A stretch of 64,000 nt of DNA, from positions 62,001 through 126,000 of the forward strand of contig NZ_QFVS01000002.1 in assembly GCF_003143955.1 (NCBI RefSeq), read 5' to 3'. How positions within the stretch are numbered: position 1 is the stretch's first letter; the number at the start of each line of letters is the position of its first letter. A model generated the notes under the pieces. That model was not told where the DNA came from. It saw only the letters and a list, made by a program, of their open reading frames with translations, and made no database searches. The DNA comes from Kurthia zopfii (GTDB lineage Bacteria > Bacillota > Bacilli > Bacillales_A > Planococcaceae). Both the position numbers and the translations under genes were made by a program. Shown here one piece after another: positions 39,046 through 47,183 of the stretch.

Positions 39046-40185
39046 TTAAAGTAAGATTGCTACAAAACCTTGTAGTAACCCGATGATTCCACCTAAGACA
39101 AACCCTAGAACAGTAATCATTTTGAATTCCCTTTTCGAAATACCAAGTACTAAATCTTCTAATGTCTCAACTGGGAATTTATCAACCTGCTCTTTTACAA
39201 CAGTTTCTAAATCCATTCGTTTAAGAACATCTTCTAATTTTTTCTCACCTTGATCAAATGCAGTATCGATTAGTTTCGGGAATGCATTCTCCTCTAACCA
39301 TTTTGCCCCATCTGGTAGGTAATGTACAAGTGGTAAGTCTAAACGATCGCGAATTGCTAATTGTTCTTTCGCATATTTTTGGACACGCAATGTTGTTGAT
39401 TCAAAATCCAATTCTCCGACTAATTGTGGAATTGTTTGAACTTGAATTTTACGCCATTCCTTGTCGATCATATTGTTCAACATCGCGAAAGTTTGATCCG
39501 AAGTTAAAAATTTCTTAATTTCACGTTGGAACATTGGGATTAATGATGTGCCATCCCCAATGAACATTTGCACCATACCGCCAAACGTTCCTTTTGAAGT
39601 AAGGAATCCATCGATTAAACCTTTAATTGTTTGAACGCCTTCTGGTGATTCAAAATAACCATCACCTTTATTCAAAATATAACGAGAAATTTCCGGAATT
39701 TTGATATCAGCTTTTGCTTTCCAACTCTCCGGTAATAATTGCTCGACTGTTTGAGTTGCTAATACATTTTGGAAATTACCAATCTGTTGTTGGATTAATA
39801 AATCTACTTTTTCTTCAATTACTTGAGGTGCATGTGATAGTCCTGCTTGATCTAACCATTGCTGTAATGTTTTATCTTGTGAGAAAACAACCTCTTGTGT
39901 TTTGTCATTTAACCATTTCGAAGCTTTTCCCTTCATTGTCGCATTAAAGAATTTCGAACGGAATGTTTCAGGTGTTAGTAAATAATTAACGACAGTCTTC
40001 CCTAATTGCTTCGCAAGTTCATCACGTCTTCTTGGAATTAAACCTGGTGTAAATGGTAATCTTTTGCCCCATAAGTAAACTGGATTATGCGGACGAAATA
40101 GCATCTTAATTGCTATATGGTTAGTAGCTCCACCGATTAAAGCGCCTACAACTACCATAAATAGGATTGTCAAAAAAGTACTCAT
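39046..40185 (-). CDS. yheB: YheB, DUF445 family membrane protein
   Basis: A 379-aa protein with one hydrophobic helix at each end (about residues 3-22, with GALIGGATNHIAIKMLFRP, and 356-377) and a long helical domain between, the DUF445 layout. RRRDELAKQLGKTVV near residue 52 is family-typical. In B. subtilis YheB is linked to sporulation by annotation; no biochemical function is known. It heads the yheB-yheA unit and diverges from the yheE-like gene. Confidence 0.88.
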   Translation of the reverse strand: MSTFLTILFMVVVGALIGGATNHIAIKMLFRPHNPVYLWGKRLPFTPGLIPRRRDELAKQLGKTVVNYLLTPETFRSKFFNATMKGKASKWLNDKTQEVVFSQDKTLQQWLDQAGLSHAPQVIEEKVDLLIQQQIGNFQNVLATQTVEQLLPESWKAKADIKIPEISRYILNKGDGYFESPEGVQTIKGLIDGFLTSKGTFGGMVQMFIGDGTSLIPMFQREIKKFLTSDQTFAMLNNMIDKEWRKIQVQTIPQLVGELDFESTTLRVQKYAKEQLAIRDRLDLPLVHYLPDGAKWLEENAFPKLIDTAFDQGEKKLEDVLKRMDLETVVKEQVDKFPVETLEDLVLGISKREFKMITVLGFVLGGIIGLLQGFVAILL

Positions 40186-40309
40186 GTAATTTCTCCCTTT
40201 TTTATAAACTAGTGCTATTATAACAGAGCCTCACATATATGAAAACGAAAGGTATCGTTATTCTTCTATACAAGACTTCGTATATAATAATACGAAAGGG
40301 GTGAGTAAA

Positions 40310-40513
40310 ATGATTCAACATTTTAAATTTAAAAGGCTTTATGCTGGTGAATTACCAGGATGGCGCATTTCATTTTATGATCGACAACAAAAAGTTGAAG
40401 CGTTATACCATGGGGATGGATCGATTGAAGTAGAATCACCAAAAGATTATGCGCTGAATGAACAACAATTAAAGGATATTCATGAACTTATGTTATTCCA
40501 TATATATGATTAG
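40310..40513 (+). CDS. yheE: YheE-like (DUF5342) small protein
   Basis: A 67-aa soluble protein with MIQHFKFKRLYAGELPGWRI, a HGDGSIEV core and the tail IHELMLFHIYD, which fits my recollection of B. subtilis YheE (DUF5342). The ATG at 40310 is 8 bases after AAAGGGG; a GTG three codons upstream overlaps that site. TATAAT occurs in the short upstream region. Function is unknown. Confidence 0.68.
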   Translation: MIQHFKFKRLYAGELPGWRISFYDRQQKVEALYHGDGSIEVESPKDYALNEQQLKDIHELMLFHIYD

Positions 40514-40519
40514 CAAAAT

Positions 40520-40556
40520 CAAGAGGTGGCTCGTTTCTAACGACGCCCCCTCTTTT
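40520..40556 (+). terminator. Terminator of the yheE-like gene
   Basis: AAGAGG…GGC pairs with GCCCCCTCTT around a loop containing CGTTTCTAACG, followed by TTTT. Confidence 0.65.
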
Positions 40557-40594
40557 ACTATTTCCCAGGAAATGATGATTTGAACTTTCTAATC

Positions 40595-40636
40595 TAAAAA
40601 AAAAGTGAATGAAATTGAAAATCCAATTCCACTCAC
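40595..40636 (-). terminator. Terminator of the bmrCD-like operon
   Basis: On the minus strand GTGAGTGGAATTG pairs with CAATTTCATTCAC and is followed by TTTTTTTTT. Confidence 0.88.
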
Positions 40637-40644
40637 CGAAATGA

Positions 40645-42387
40645 TTATGATTTAATACCTGATTGTAGTTTATACATTTGATTGTATCTTCCGCCAAGTG
40701 CGAGTAATTCATCATGTGAACCCTGCTCTACAATCTCACCTGCATCTAACACTAAGATCTTATCTGCATTTTTAATAGTAGATAATCTGTGGGCAATGAT
40801 GAAAGTTGTACGTCCCTGCTTCAATACATCCATCGCATGTTGAATGATTTCTTCTGTTTCCGAGTCAATATTCGACGTCGCTTCATCTAATATTAGAATG
40901 GCTGGATCGAATGCTAATGCTCTTGCGAATGAAATCAATTGTCTCTGACCAGCTGACAATGTACTACCTCTCTCCAGTACTGGTTCATCCAGTCCTTTCG
41001 CAAGGTTTTTCAAGACACGCTCTCCGCCTACTGCCGCTAATGCATTTTCAACATCTTTTCGTGAAATATCCGGGTGATTCAAACTTACATTCGATTCAAT
41101 CGTTCCCGTGAATAAATACGGATCTTGTAAAACAATGCCCATATGTTGGCGAATTGTTTGACGAGATTCAGATTGAATATTCATGCCATCAATTTTAATC
41201 TCACCTTTTGACACATCATAATATCTAAAGAGTAAGTTCATAATAGAAGATTTACCTGAACCAGTATGACCGACTAATGCAACGGTCTCACCTGGTTTCG
41301 CCTCGATATTAATGTTTTTCAAGACATATTCATCTTCATTATAAGCAAACCAAACATCTTCAAATTGAACATGACCTTCGTATCGCGGGATTTCTTCTTT
41401 TACGACATCTTCCCCTTCAACTTCCATCAGTTCAAATACACGTTCCGCTGCGACATTTGCTCTTTCTAAACGTGAGAACTGGTCGACAATTTGCATAATC
41501 GGGTTCATCGTACGTGTAATATATTCGACGAACGCATATAGAACACCGACTGATACTGCTAATTCACCAGAGATTTCCTGTGAACCAAAATACCAGATGA
41601 AGACAATGAAAATCAACATTCTTACGACACCGACTAAGTTATGTGAAGTCGCTGAGTCTAAGAATAATAATTTATTATTGTATTTAAAATGCTCATTGTT
41701 AATATCTTGGAATTCTTTATTCATATGCTTTTCTTGTCCATAAGCTTGAATAATTGTCATGCCGTTGATTGATTCATTCAACATCCCGTTCAAATCAGAT
41801 AGTTTTGAACGAATGACATGATTATATTTACTTGCGTATTTTCTGTAAACAATAGACCAAACAATTAAGATTGGAATAATAATTAATGCGAATGCCCCCA
41901 TGCGCCAATCCAATGCGAACATAATAATGAAAATCCCAACCAATGTCATGAAGCTAGATGCGAAGTTCGCTACAACTGTAACGAATAACTCGCGGATTGC
42001 TTCTGTATCATTTGTAATTCTTGATACAACTTTACCAGCAGGTAATCGGTCAAAATAGTTAATCGACAATTTCTGCAAATGTCCGTAAACATCTTTTCTC
42101 ATCTTCTGTACAATTCGGTTTGAGCCGAGTTGTAACATATAGTATTGGTAATACCTAAAGATTGCATAAACAACAGTACTTAGTAAATAAACACCTAACA
42201 TTAAATACAGTGGTTTTACTTGAAGTTCATTATTTTGCATAGTCGCTACATAGTGATCCAAAATATATTTGATAATTAATGGACCAGCTAAGTCAGCTCC
42301 TACTGAAATGGCTAATAGAATCAAACCAATGATCATTGGTTTCTTAAATTGAAGGGCGTACTGCCATAGTTTTTTTCCTACTGACAT
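40645..42387 (-). CDS. bmrD: ABC multidrug exporter half-transporter, BmrD/YheH-like
   Basis: One half of a heterodimeric exporter, 580 aa. Six membrane helices occupy about residues 15-315; the nucleotide-binding domain has Walker A GHTGSGKSS, a non-canonical signature LSAGQRQ, Walker B ILILDEATSNID with catalytic Glu, and the switch His in IIAHRLST. B. subtilis BmrD is about 670 aa with an extra extracellular domain that is absent here. The start overlaps the bmrC stop by one base, so both are made together. Confidence 0.87.
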   Translation of the reverse strand: MSVGKKLWQYALQFKKPMIIGLILLAISVGADLAGPLIIKYILDHYVATMQNNELQVKPLYLMLGVYLLSTVVYAIFRYYQYYMLQLGSNRIVQKMRKDVYGHLQKLSINYFDRLPAGKVVSRITNDTEAIRELFVTVVANFASSFMTLVGIFIIMFALDWRMGAFALIIIPILIVWSIVYRKYASKYNHVIRSKLSDLNGMLNESINGMTIIQAYGQEKHMNKEFQDINNEHFKYNNKLLFLDSATSHNLVGVVRMLIFIVFIWYFGSQEISGELAVSVGVLYAFVEYITRTMNPIMQIVDQFSRLERANVAAERVFELMEVEGEDVVKEEIPRYEGHVQFEDVWFAYNEDEYVLKNINIEAKPGETVALVGHTGSGKSSIMNLLFRYYDVSKGEIKIDGMNIQSESRQTIRQHMGIVLQDPYLFTGTIESNVSLNHPDISRKDVENALAAVGGERVLKNLAKGLDEPVLERGSTLSAGQRQLISFARALAFDPAILILDEATSNIDSETEEIIQHAMDVLKQGRTTFIIAHRLSTIKNADKILVLDAGEIVEQGSHDELLALGGRYNQMYKLQSGIKS

Positions 42388-44129
42388 TATTGTTGTCCCC
42401 CTTCTACTTGCTGTAAATCAAACTGTTCTTTATACCAACCGCCTTTTTCCAGCAGTTGTTCATGCGTACCTTCTTCGATAATTTTGCCATCATCAACCAC
42501 GATAATCTTCTCCGCATGCGCAATCGCTGACAGTCTATGCGTGACGATAATCGTTGTTTTATCTTTACGCTGATTTTGAATATTTGTAACAATCGCACTT
42601 TCAGTTTTAGCATCTACTGCCGAAAGTGAATCATCTAAAATTAATATTTCTGGCTTGCGGATAAATGCGCGAGCGATTGAAATTCTCTGTTTCTGACCAC
42701 CTGATAGAGATACACCTTTCTCACCGACAAGTGTTTCTAAACCATTCGGAAGTCGCTCTAAATCTTTTTCAAAGTTAGCCATACGAATCGCTTCAGCAAT
42801 TTCTTCTTCTGTCGCATCTGGCTTACCGAATTTAATATTTTCACGAATTGTACGTGAGAATAGAATATGACTTTGTGGAACATAGCCAATCCAATTCAAT
42901 ACATTTTCCTTCGTTTGAAGATCGATTGGTGTATCACCGATTGATAATTCACCTTCACCTTGTGGATATTCTTTTAGCAATTGCTTCACGATCGTCGTCT
43001 TACCACTACCTGTCTTCCCGGCGATTCCTAAAGTTTCCCCACGTTTCAAGTCGATTTCAACATCGCTTAAATTAATTCCTTCAGAAAGTGGATATTGGAA
43101 ATTCACGTTTTTGAAAGATATATTCGATGGTGTTTGTACGATTACTGCTTTGTCAGGATCTGGTACATCTTCCTTGTCATTCAACACTTCCTGCACTCGG
43201 TCTAAAGAGGCATTCCCTTGCTGCATAACGTTGATTAGCTCACCAATCGCCATCATCGGCCAAACGACCATCCCTAAGTAAATATTGAATGTTACGAGAT
43301 CACCAACTGTAATCTCATTCACCGATACTAAATACGCACCATATCCTAATCCAATCACATAACTAAATGCTGTAATTACTTTACTAAGTGGTCCGAATAA
43401 TCCAATCATCCACACTACTTTTAAGTTTTTCTGAACAACTTCTTCAGTCTTTTCTGCGAATTGCTTTTCCATCTCAGCTTCTTGCACATATGCTCTTACG
43501 ACACGCACACCTTCAACCGCTTCTAATACGCTATCGTTTAAATCACCGAAAGCCGCTTGAGAAACTGTGTAACGCTCATGAATTTTCTTGCCTATTATTT
43601 GTAGAACCCATGCTAATAAAGGCAGTGGAATGATTGCTGCTAATGTCAGCTTCCAAGAAATTGTCACACCCATCATAATTAAGATCGTCGCTAAATAAAG
43701 CGTTGAGTCTAACAATGTCATGATGCCGAATCCCGCTGTTTCAGCAACTGCTTGTAAATCATTTGTCGAACGCGCCATTAAGTCGCCTGTTCGATTTCTT
43801 TCGTAAAATGGAGGTCTCATTTTCAAGAATTTCCCCATTAACTTTTGGCGTAAATCTTTTTGTAAAACGTTTGAGCCACCAAATAATTGATATTGCCAAA
43901 TAAAATTCGTTATATAGGCAAGTACGAGTATGATGATCAAAATAATTAAATAATTCCAAAGTAATTCACTCGTTATATTTTGTTTATGAATTGCATCAAT
44001 CGTATTACCGATTAATTTTGGAGGTATTACTTCAAGTATATTTGCAATTGTTAGCAATACGAGCGCAACTGCATACCGTTTCCAGTTCTCTTTGAAGAAC
44101 CAGCCCAGCTTGTAAAATACTGAAAACAT
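42387..44129 (-). CDS. bmrC: ABC multidrug exporter half-transporter, BmrC/YheI-like
   Basis: Partner half-transporter, 580 aa. The N-terminus MFSVFYKLGWFFKENWKRY matches YheI and fixes the start at 44129, after AAGG; a longer reading adds ten residues with no site. Walker A is GKTGSGKTT, the signature is canonical LSGGQKQR, and Walker B ends in Asp-Asp (LILDDSLSAVD) instead of Asp-Glu. One ATP site is therefore degenerate (this Walker B with the partner's LSAGQ), as in known heterodimeric exporters. Expression is probably controlled by the leader ORF and terminator upstream. Confidence 0.88.
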   Translation of the reverse strand: MFSVFYKLGWFFKENWKRYAVALVLLTIANILEVIPPKLIGNTIDAIHKQNITSELLWNYLIILIIILVLAYITNFIWQYQLFGGSNVLQKDLRQKLMGKFLKMRPPFYERNRTGDLMARSTNDLQAVAETAGFGIMTLLDSTLYLATILIMMGVTISWKLTLAAIIPLPLLAWVLQIIGKKIHERYTVSQAAFGDLNDSVLEAVEGVRVVRAYVQEAEMEKQFAEKTEEVVQKNLKVVWMIGLFGPLSKVITAFSYVIGLGYGAYLVSVNEITVGDLVTFNIYLGMVVWPMMAIGELINVMQQGNASLDRVQEVLNDKEDVPDPDKAVIVQTPSNISFKNVNFQYPLSEGINLSDVEIDLKRGETLGIAGKTGSGKTTIVKQLLKEYPQGEGELSIGDTPIDLQTKENVLNWIGYVPQSHILFSRTIRENIKFGKPDATEEEIAEAIRMANFEKDLERLPNGLETLVGEKGVSLSGGQKQRISIARAFIRKPEILILDDSLSAVDAKTESAIVTNIQNQRKDKTTIIVTHRLSAIAHAEKIIVVDDGKIIEEGTHEQLLEKGGWYKEQFDLQQVEGGQQ

Positions 44130-44163
44130 TCTCTCTACCTTCTTCCTTTTGTAAATCAATCCC

Positions 44164-44210
44164 TACTAAAAAACGACAAAAAGACGCACACTCTCTAGAG
44201 AGCATGCGCC
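44164..44210 (-). terminator. Attenuator terminator upstream of bmrCD-like operon
   Basis: On the minus strand GGCGCATGCTCTCT (44210-44197) is followed directly by AGAGAGTGTGCGTC (44196-44183), a 14-bp self-complementary hairpin with three G-U pairs, then TTTTTGTCGTTTTTT. It lies between the leader ORF and bmrC. Confidence 0.85.
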
Positions 44211-44219
44211 TTCATTAGA

Positions 44220-44240
44220 GTATTGGTGACATACCAATAC
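44220..44240 (-). promoter_or_regulatory. Second hairpin in the bmrCD-like leader
   Basis: GTATTGGT and ACCAATAC form a perfect 8-bp stem with a 5-base loop, between the leader ORF stop and the attenuator. It may be part of the alternative folding. Confidence 0.6.
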
Positions 44241-44265
44241 ATTTAGACAAAATAAAAAAATCGTG

Positions 44266-44352
44266 CTAGAAGTCTTTTAGTAGAGGCATGTTATTATATA
44301 AAATTGAGTTTGGTTTTTGAGCCATTACAGCTACTGTCATTACTAATTTCAT
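44266..44352 (-). CDS. Leader peptide (28 aa) of the bmrCD-like operon
   Basis: ATG at 44352 is 8 bases after GGAGG. The peptide begins MKLVMTVAVMAQKPNSIL and ends PLLKDF. It lies between a good promoter and an intrinsic terminator, the position of bmrB (yheJ), whose translation controls bmrCD by transcription attenuation in B. subtilis. It is shorter than BmrB, and I cannot claim sequence similarity. An overlapping ORF starting one base after GGAGGT is less well spaced. Confidence 0.72.
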   Translation of the reverse strand: MKLVMTVAVMAQKPNSILYNNMPLLKDF

Positions 44353-44397
44353 CGTTCATACCTCCATTTCCTAATTATTCACGTAATGTGTTTCTAA

Positions 44398-44427
44398 ATA
44401 ATAACATTTCGGCTTCCGAACTGTCAA
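44398..44427 (-). promoter_or_regulatory. Promoter of the bmrCD-like leader
   Basis: TTGACA (44427-44422), an 18-base spacer and TATTAT (44403-44398), 46 bases before the leader ORF. Confidence 0.7.
44408..44420. promoter_or_regulatory. Palindrome in the promoter spacer
   Basis: TTCGGCTTCCGAA is a perfect 5-bp inverted repeat with a 3-base centre, placed between the -35 and -10 elements. It could be a repressor or MerR-type activator site; no regulator gene is adjacent. Confidence 0.4.
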
Positions 44428-44590
44428 TAATATTTTGAAAAGAAAGATAATTTAAAAGTTGTATGAAATGTTCATTTTTGCGTTTTTTTCTGCCTTATTG
44501 TAGGCTCTCTTCTTATATATAAGATTGATGATTTGAATTTTAGTGCTAACTACTCTATTATTATATTACTTAACATTTTTTTAAAATCAC

Positions 44591-44644
44591 AGGAGGTGTA
44601 CACTTTACTCTCCCCCTCATTCGGGCTAGGAGTAAAGGAATTCT
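44591..44644 (+). promoter_or_regulatory. Hairpin between two ribosome sites before the CNNM gene
   Basis: A strong AGGAGGTG site (44591-44598) is 46 bases from the TTG start; between them CTTTACTC (44603-44610) pairs perfectly with GAGTAAAG (44630-44637). Folding would leave about 11 bases between the strong site and TTG. A second, weaker site (GGAGTAAAGG) is inside the stem. Confidence 0.5.
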
Positions 44645-45988
44645 TTGGAAATTGCCATACGGTTGACAGCATTCGCTGTCTTGATCGCATGTTCTGCATA
44701 TTTTGTAGCGACAGAGTTCTCGATCGTTAAAGTCAGAACAACAAAAATTGATCAGCTCATTGCTGAAGGTAACAAAAAAGCTTTAAAAGCAAAAAAAGTA
44801 GTATCTAGCTTAGATGAATATTTATCTGCATGTCAACTTGGTATTACGATTACTTCATTAGGTCTTGGTTGGTTAGGTGAAGGAACAATTAGTATGATAC
44901 TTAAGCCATTATTCGATTTAATTGGCTTAGAAAGTAATATTACGACTGTTATTTCATTCATTGTGTCATTCTCGATTGTGACATTCATTCATGTAGTAGT
45001 TGGTGAACTTGCACCAAAAACTTTAGCCATTCAAAAAGCAGAGTCAGTTGCTATGGCATCTGCACCATTTTTAATCGCATTCCATAATGTCATGTATCCA
45101 TTCATTAAGTTGTTAAATTCTTCAGCAAATGGACTAGCTGCATTATTTGGTGTTCGTAACTCGAATAACTCTGAGGTCGCAATGACTGAAGAAGAATTGA
45201 AGATTATTCTGTCCGATAGTTTAAAAGGCGGAGAAATTAATCAATCTGAATACAAATATGTAGATAATATTTTCGCATTCGATGATCGTCTTGCAAAAGA
45301 GGTCATGGTACCTCGTACTGAGATTGTCGGAATCGAAAAAGATTTAACTTTAAAAGAAGTATTCGAAGTAATGGGTGTTGAGCAATACACTCGCTACCCA
45401 ATCATTGATGGCGATAAAGACCATGTACTTGGCTTGGTGAATATGAAGCATTTATTAACTGCTTATATTCGTAATCCAGAAGTGAACGGCGCTAAACCAG
45501 TCACTTCATTCATGCGACCTGTCATTCGTGTTTTTGAAACGATTCCGATTAGTGATTTATTATTAAAAATCCAACGTGAACGTATTCATATGGCGATTTT
45601 AATGGACGAATATGGCGGTACATCTGGACTCGTAACAATTGAGGATATTATCGAAGAAATCGTCGGTGATATTCGCGATGAATTTGATACAGATGAAATT
45701 GCTGAAGTTCGTAAAATCGCTGAAGGACATTTCATTGTCGATGCAAAAGTACTGCTACAACAAGTAAATGATATTTTAAATATCGAAATTGAAGATGATG
45801 ACATCGATACAATCGGTGGTTGGTTCATGACACAGCATTTTGAAGCAAAACAAGGTGAGCGTGTTTCGGAGCAAGGCTTTGATTTTATCGTAAAAGAACT
45901 TGATGGCCATCACTTAATTTACTTAGAAATAATAAAAACACCAGAAAATGAAGATTCTAAATCTGATTTAGTAATTGGTGAAGCATAG
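44645..45988 (+). CDS. CNNM/CorC-type transporter (hemolysin family, DUF21-CBS-CorC)
   Basis: A membrane protein of 447 aa, probably exporting Mg2+ or another divalent cation. A DUF21/CNNM transmembrane domain (helices within about 1-190, with AYFVATEFSIVKVR and HVVVGELAPKTLAI) is followed by paired CBS domains (about 210-335, EVMVPRTEIVGIE and ILMDEYGGTSGLVTIEDIIEEIVGDI) and a C-terminal CorC_HlyC domain. B. subtilis homologues are YhdP/YugS/YqhB. The start is TTG; the upstream hairpin is described separately. Confidence 0.88.
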   Translation: MEIAIRLTAFAVLIACSAYFVATEFSIVKVRTTKIDQLIAEGNKKALKAKKVVSSLDEYLSACQLGITITSLGLGWLGEGTISMILKPLFDLIGLESNITTVISFIVSFSIVTFIHVVVGELAPKTLAIQKAESVAMASAPFLIAFHNVMYPFIKLLNSSANGLAALFGVRNSNNSEVAMTEEELKIILSDSLKGGEINQSEYKYVDNIFAFDDRLAKEVMVPRTEIVGIEKDLTLKEVFEVMGVEQYTRYPIIDGDKDHVLGLVNMKHLLTAYIRNPEVNGAKPVTSFMRPVIRVFETIPISDLLLKIQRERIHMAILMDEYGGTSGLVTIEDIIEEIVGDIRDEFDTDEIAEVRKIAEGHFIVDAKVLLQQVNDILNIEIEDDDIDTIGGWFMTQHFEAKQGERVSEQGFDFIVKELDGHHLIYLEIIKTPENEDSKSDLVIGEA

Positions 45989-45991
45989 TAG

Positions 45992-46028
45992 AGCGACGTT
46001 ATATCTTAATGATATAGCGTCGTTTTCA
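45992..46028 (+). terminator. Terminator of the CNNM gene
   Basis: CGACGTTATATC and GATATAGCGTCG form a stem followed by TTTT. Confidence 0.75.
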
Positions 46029-46061
46029 TGTATGAAGCATATTTTTCGGGAGGGAAACAAT

Positions 46062-46940
46062 TTGAACCCATATGAAAACTTTCGCAAAGGAGAAAAAGGT
46101 GCTTGGATTAGTATAATCGCCTATATAATCCTGAGCTTTGCAAAACTCTTAATTGGCTATTTAGGCGCTTCGACTGCTCTCCAGGCAGATGGTTTGAACA
46201 ATACAACGGATATTGTTGCTTCAATAGCAGTATTAATTGGCTTACGTATTTCTCAAAAGCCACCAGATGATGATCACGCTTATGGGCATATGCGTGCGGA
46301 AACAATCGCTTCGCTCGTCGCATCATTCATCATGGCAGCTGTCGGTATTCAAGTATTAGTCACAGCAATCAAAAACTTTTTCAATGGCCATCACTTAACG
46401 CCTTCCCCACTAACAGCAGTTGTTGCAATCGTTGCGGGGATCATTATGTGGGGCGTCTATATGTACAATTTAAAATTATCTAAAGAAATCAAAAGTAATG
46501 CTGTTAAAGCTGCTGCTTATGATAATCGCTCAGATGCAATCGTCAGTTTCGGAACTGCTATCGGTATTGGAGCTGCCATTCTAGGTTTTCCAATCATCGA
46601 CTCTATTACAGCTGTTATCATCGGCGTCATTATTCTTAAGACTGCCTATGAAATATTTGCCGAAAGTGTTCTTATGTTGACGGACGGCTTTGATCAATCG
46701 GAAATCGAAGAACTATCCATTGTCGTCAAACAAGTAGATGGTGTCATCGAACTGCGTGATATGAAAGGGAGATATCATAGTAGTATGGCGCTAATCGATC
46801 TAACGGTTACCGTCAATCCTGAACTGAATGTGTGGGATAGCCACCGGATTACAGAGGAAATCGAACGCGCCATTCATGAGCAGTTACCAACAGCGCTCGT
46901 ACTTGTCCACATAGAACCAGAAGGAATGTATGAAAAATAG
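46062..46940 (+). CDS. Cation diffusion facilitator, MneS/YeaB-like (Mn2+ efflux)
   Basis: A 292-aa membrane transporter of the CDF family. QADGLNNTTDIVASIAVLIG and the DDDHAYGHMRAET loop carry the metal-binding Asp/His residues; about six helices are followed by a cytoplasmic ferredoxin-like domain with HIEPEGMYEK at the end. Sequence follows B. subtilis MneS (YeaB) closely, so Mn2+ efflux is the best guess. TTG start at 46062 is after GGGAGGG; an upstream reading passes through the terminator of the preceding gene. Confidence 0.85.
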   Translation: MNPYENFRKGEKGAWISIIAYIILSFAKLLIGYLGASTALQADGLNNTTDIVASIAVLIGLRISQKPPDDDHAYGHMRAETIASLVASFIMAAVGIQVLVTAIKNFFNGHHLTPSPLTAVVAIVAGIIMWGVYMYNLKLSKEIKSNAVKAAAYDNRSDAIVSFGTAIGIGAAILGFPIIDSITAVIIGVIILKTAYEIFAESVLMLTDGFDQSEIEELSIVVKQVDGVIELRDMKGRYHSSMALIDLTVTVNPELNVWDSHRITEEIERAIHEQLPTALVLVHIEPEGMYEK

Positions 46941-46942
46941 TT

Positions 46943-46972
46943 TGACAATTCACAAATTCAGATGTTAATATG
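46943..46972 (+). promoter_or_regulatory. Promoter of the rsgA-like leader
   Basis: Perfect TTGACA (46943-46948), 18-base spacer, TAATAT (46967-46972), 34 bases before the leader ORF. Confidence 0.7.
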
Positions 46973-47006
46973 TGAATAACTTGAAGGAAAAGGTAGGTGA
47001 AGTATT

Positions 47007-47090
47007 ATGATGACTATTCAAATGAACGCGATTGCGTCTAACCCGCATTTATTTGGTTTGCCAACAGTACTTCCCTGCCTAGCTATGTAA
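47007..47090 (+). CDS. Leader peptide (27 aa) of the rsgA-like gene
   Basis: Tandem ATGs at 47007 and 47010 follow AGGTAGGTG. The peptide starts MMTIQMNAIASNPHLF and ends PTVLPCLAM, with stop TAA at 47088. It is 26 bases from an intrinsic terminator and lies on the same transcript as the GTPase gene. Size, promoter spacing and terminator placement mirror the leader of the bmrCD-like operon, which suggests control through ribosome progress on this ORF. Confidence 0.68.
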   Translation: MMTIQMNAIASNPHLFGLPTVLPCLAM

Positions 47091-47116
47091 AAATAGCCTT
47101 CTTTATTGTGCGGTAG

Positions 47117-47157
47117 AGGTTTGTTGCATCCATTTAGGTGCAGCAAACCTTTTTTTA
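47117..47157 (+). terminator. Attenuator terminator upstream of rsgA-like gene
   Basis: AGGTTTGTTGCA (47117-47128) pairs perfectly except for one G-U with TGCAGCAAACCT (47139-47150), followed by TTTTTTT. The upstream GGTTTGC (inside the leader ORF, near 47055-47061) could pair with GCAAACC of the 3' arm as an alternative. Confidence 0.88.
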
Positions 47158-47183
47158 ATACCATAATATTGGAGGAATTTTAC

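Noticed and set aside
44440-44644. yybP-ykoY manganese riboswitch or M-box before the CNNM and CDF genes
   Set aside because: The conserved cores were not found; only a simple hairpin is present.
47106-47183. Longer RsgA start including 26 extra residues
   Set aside because: It would begin within the attenuator stem; the TTG at 47184 has GGAGG at the right distance and fits the family N-terminus.
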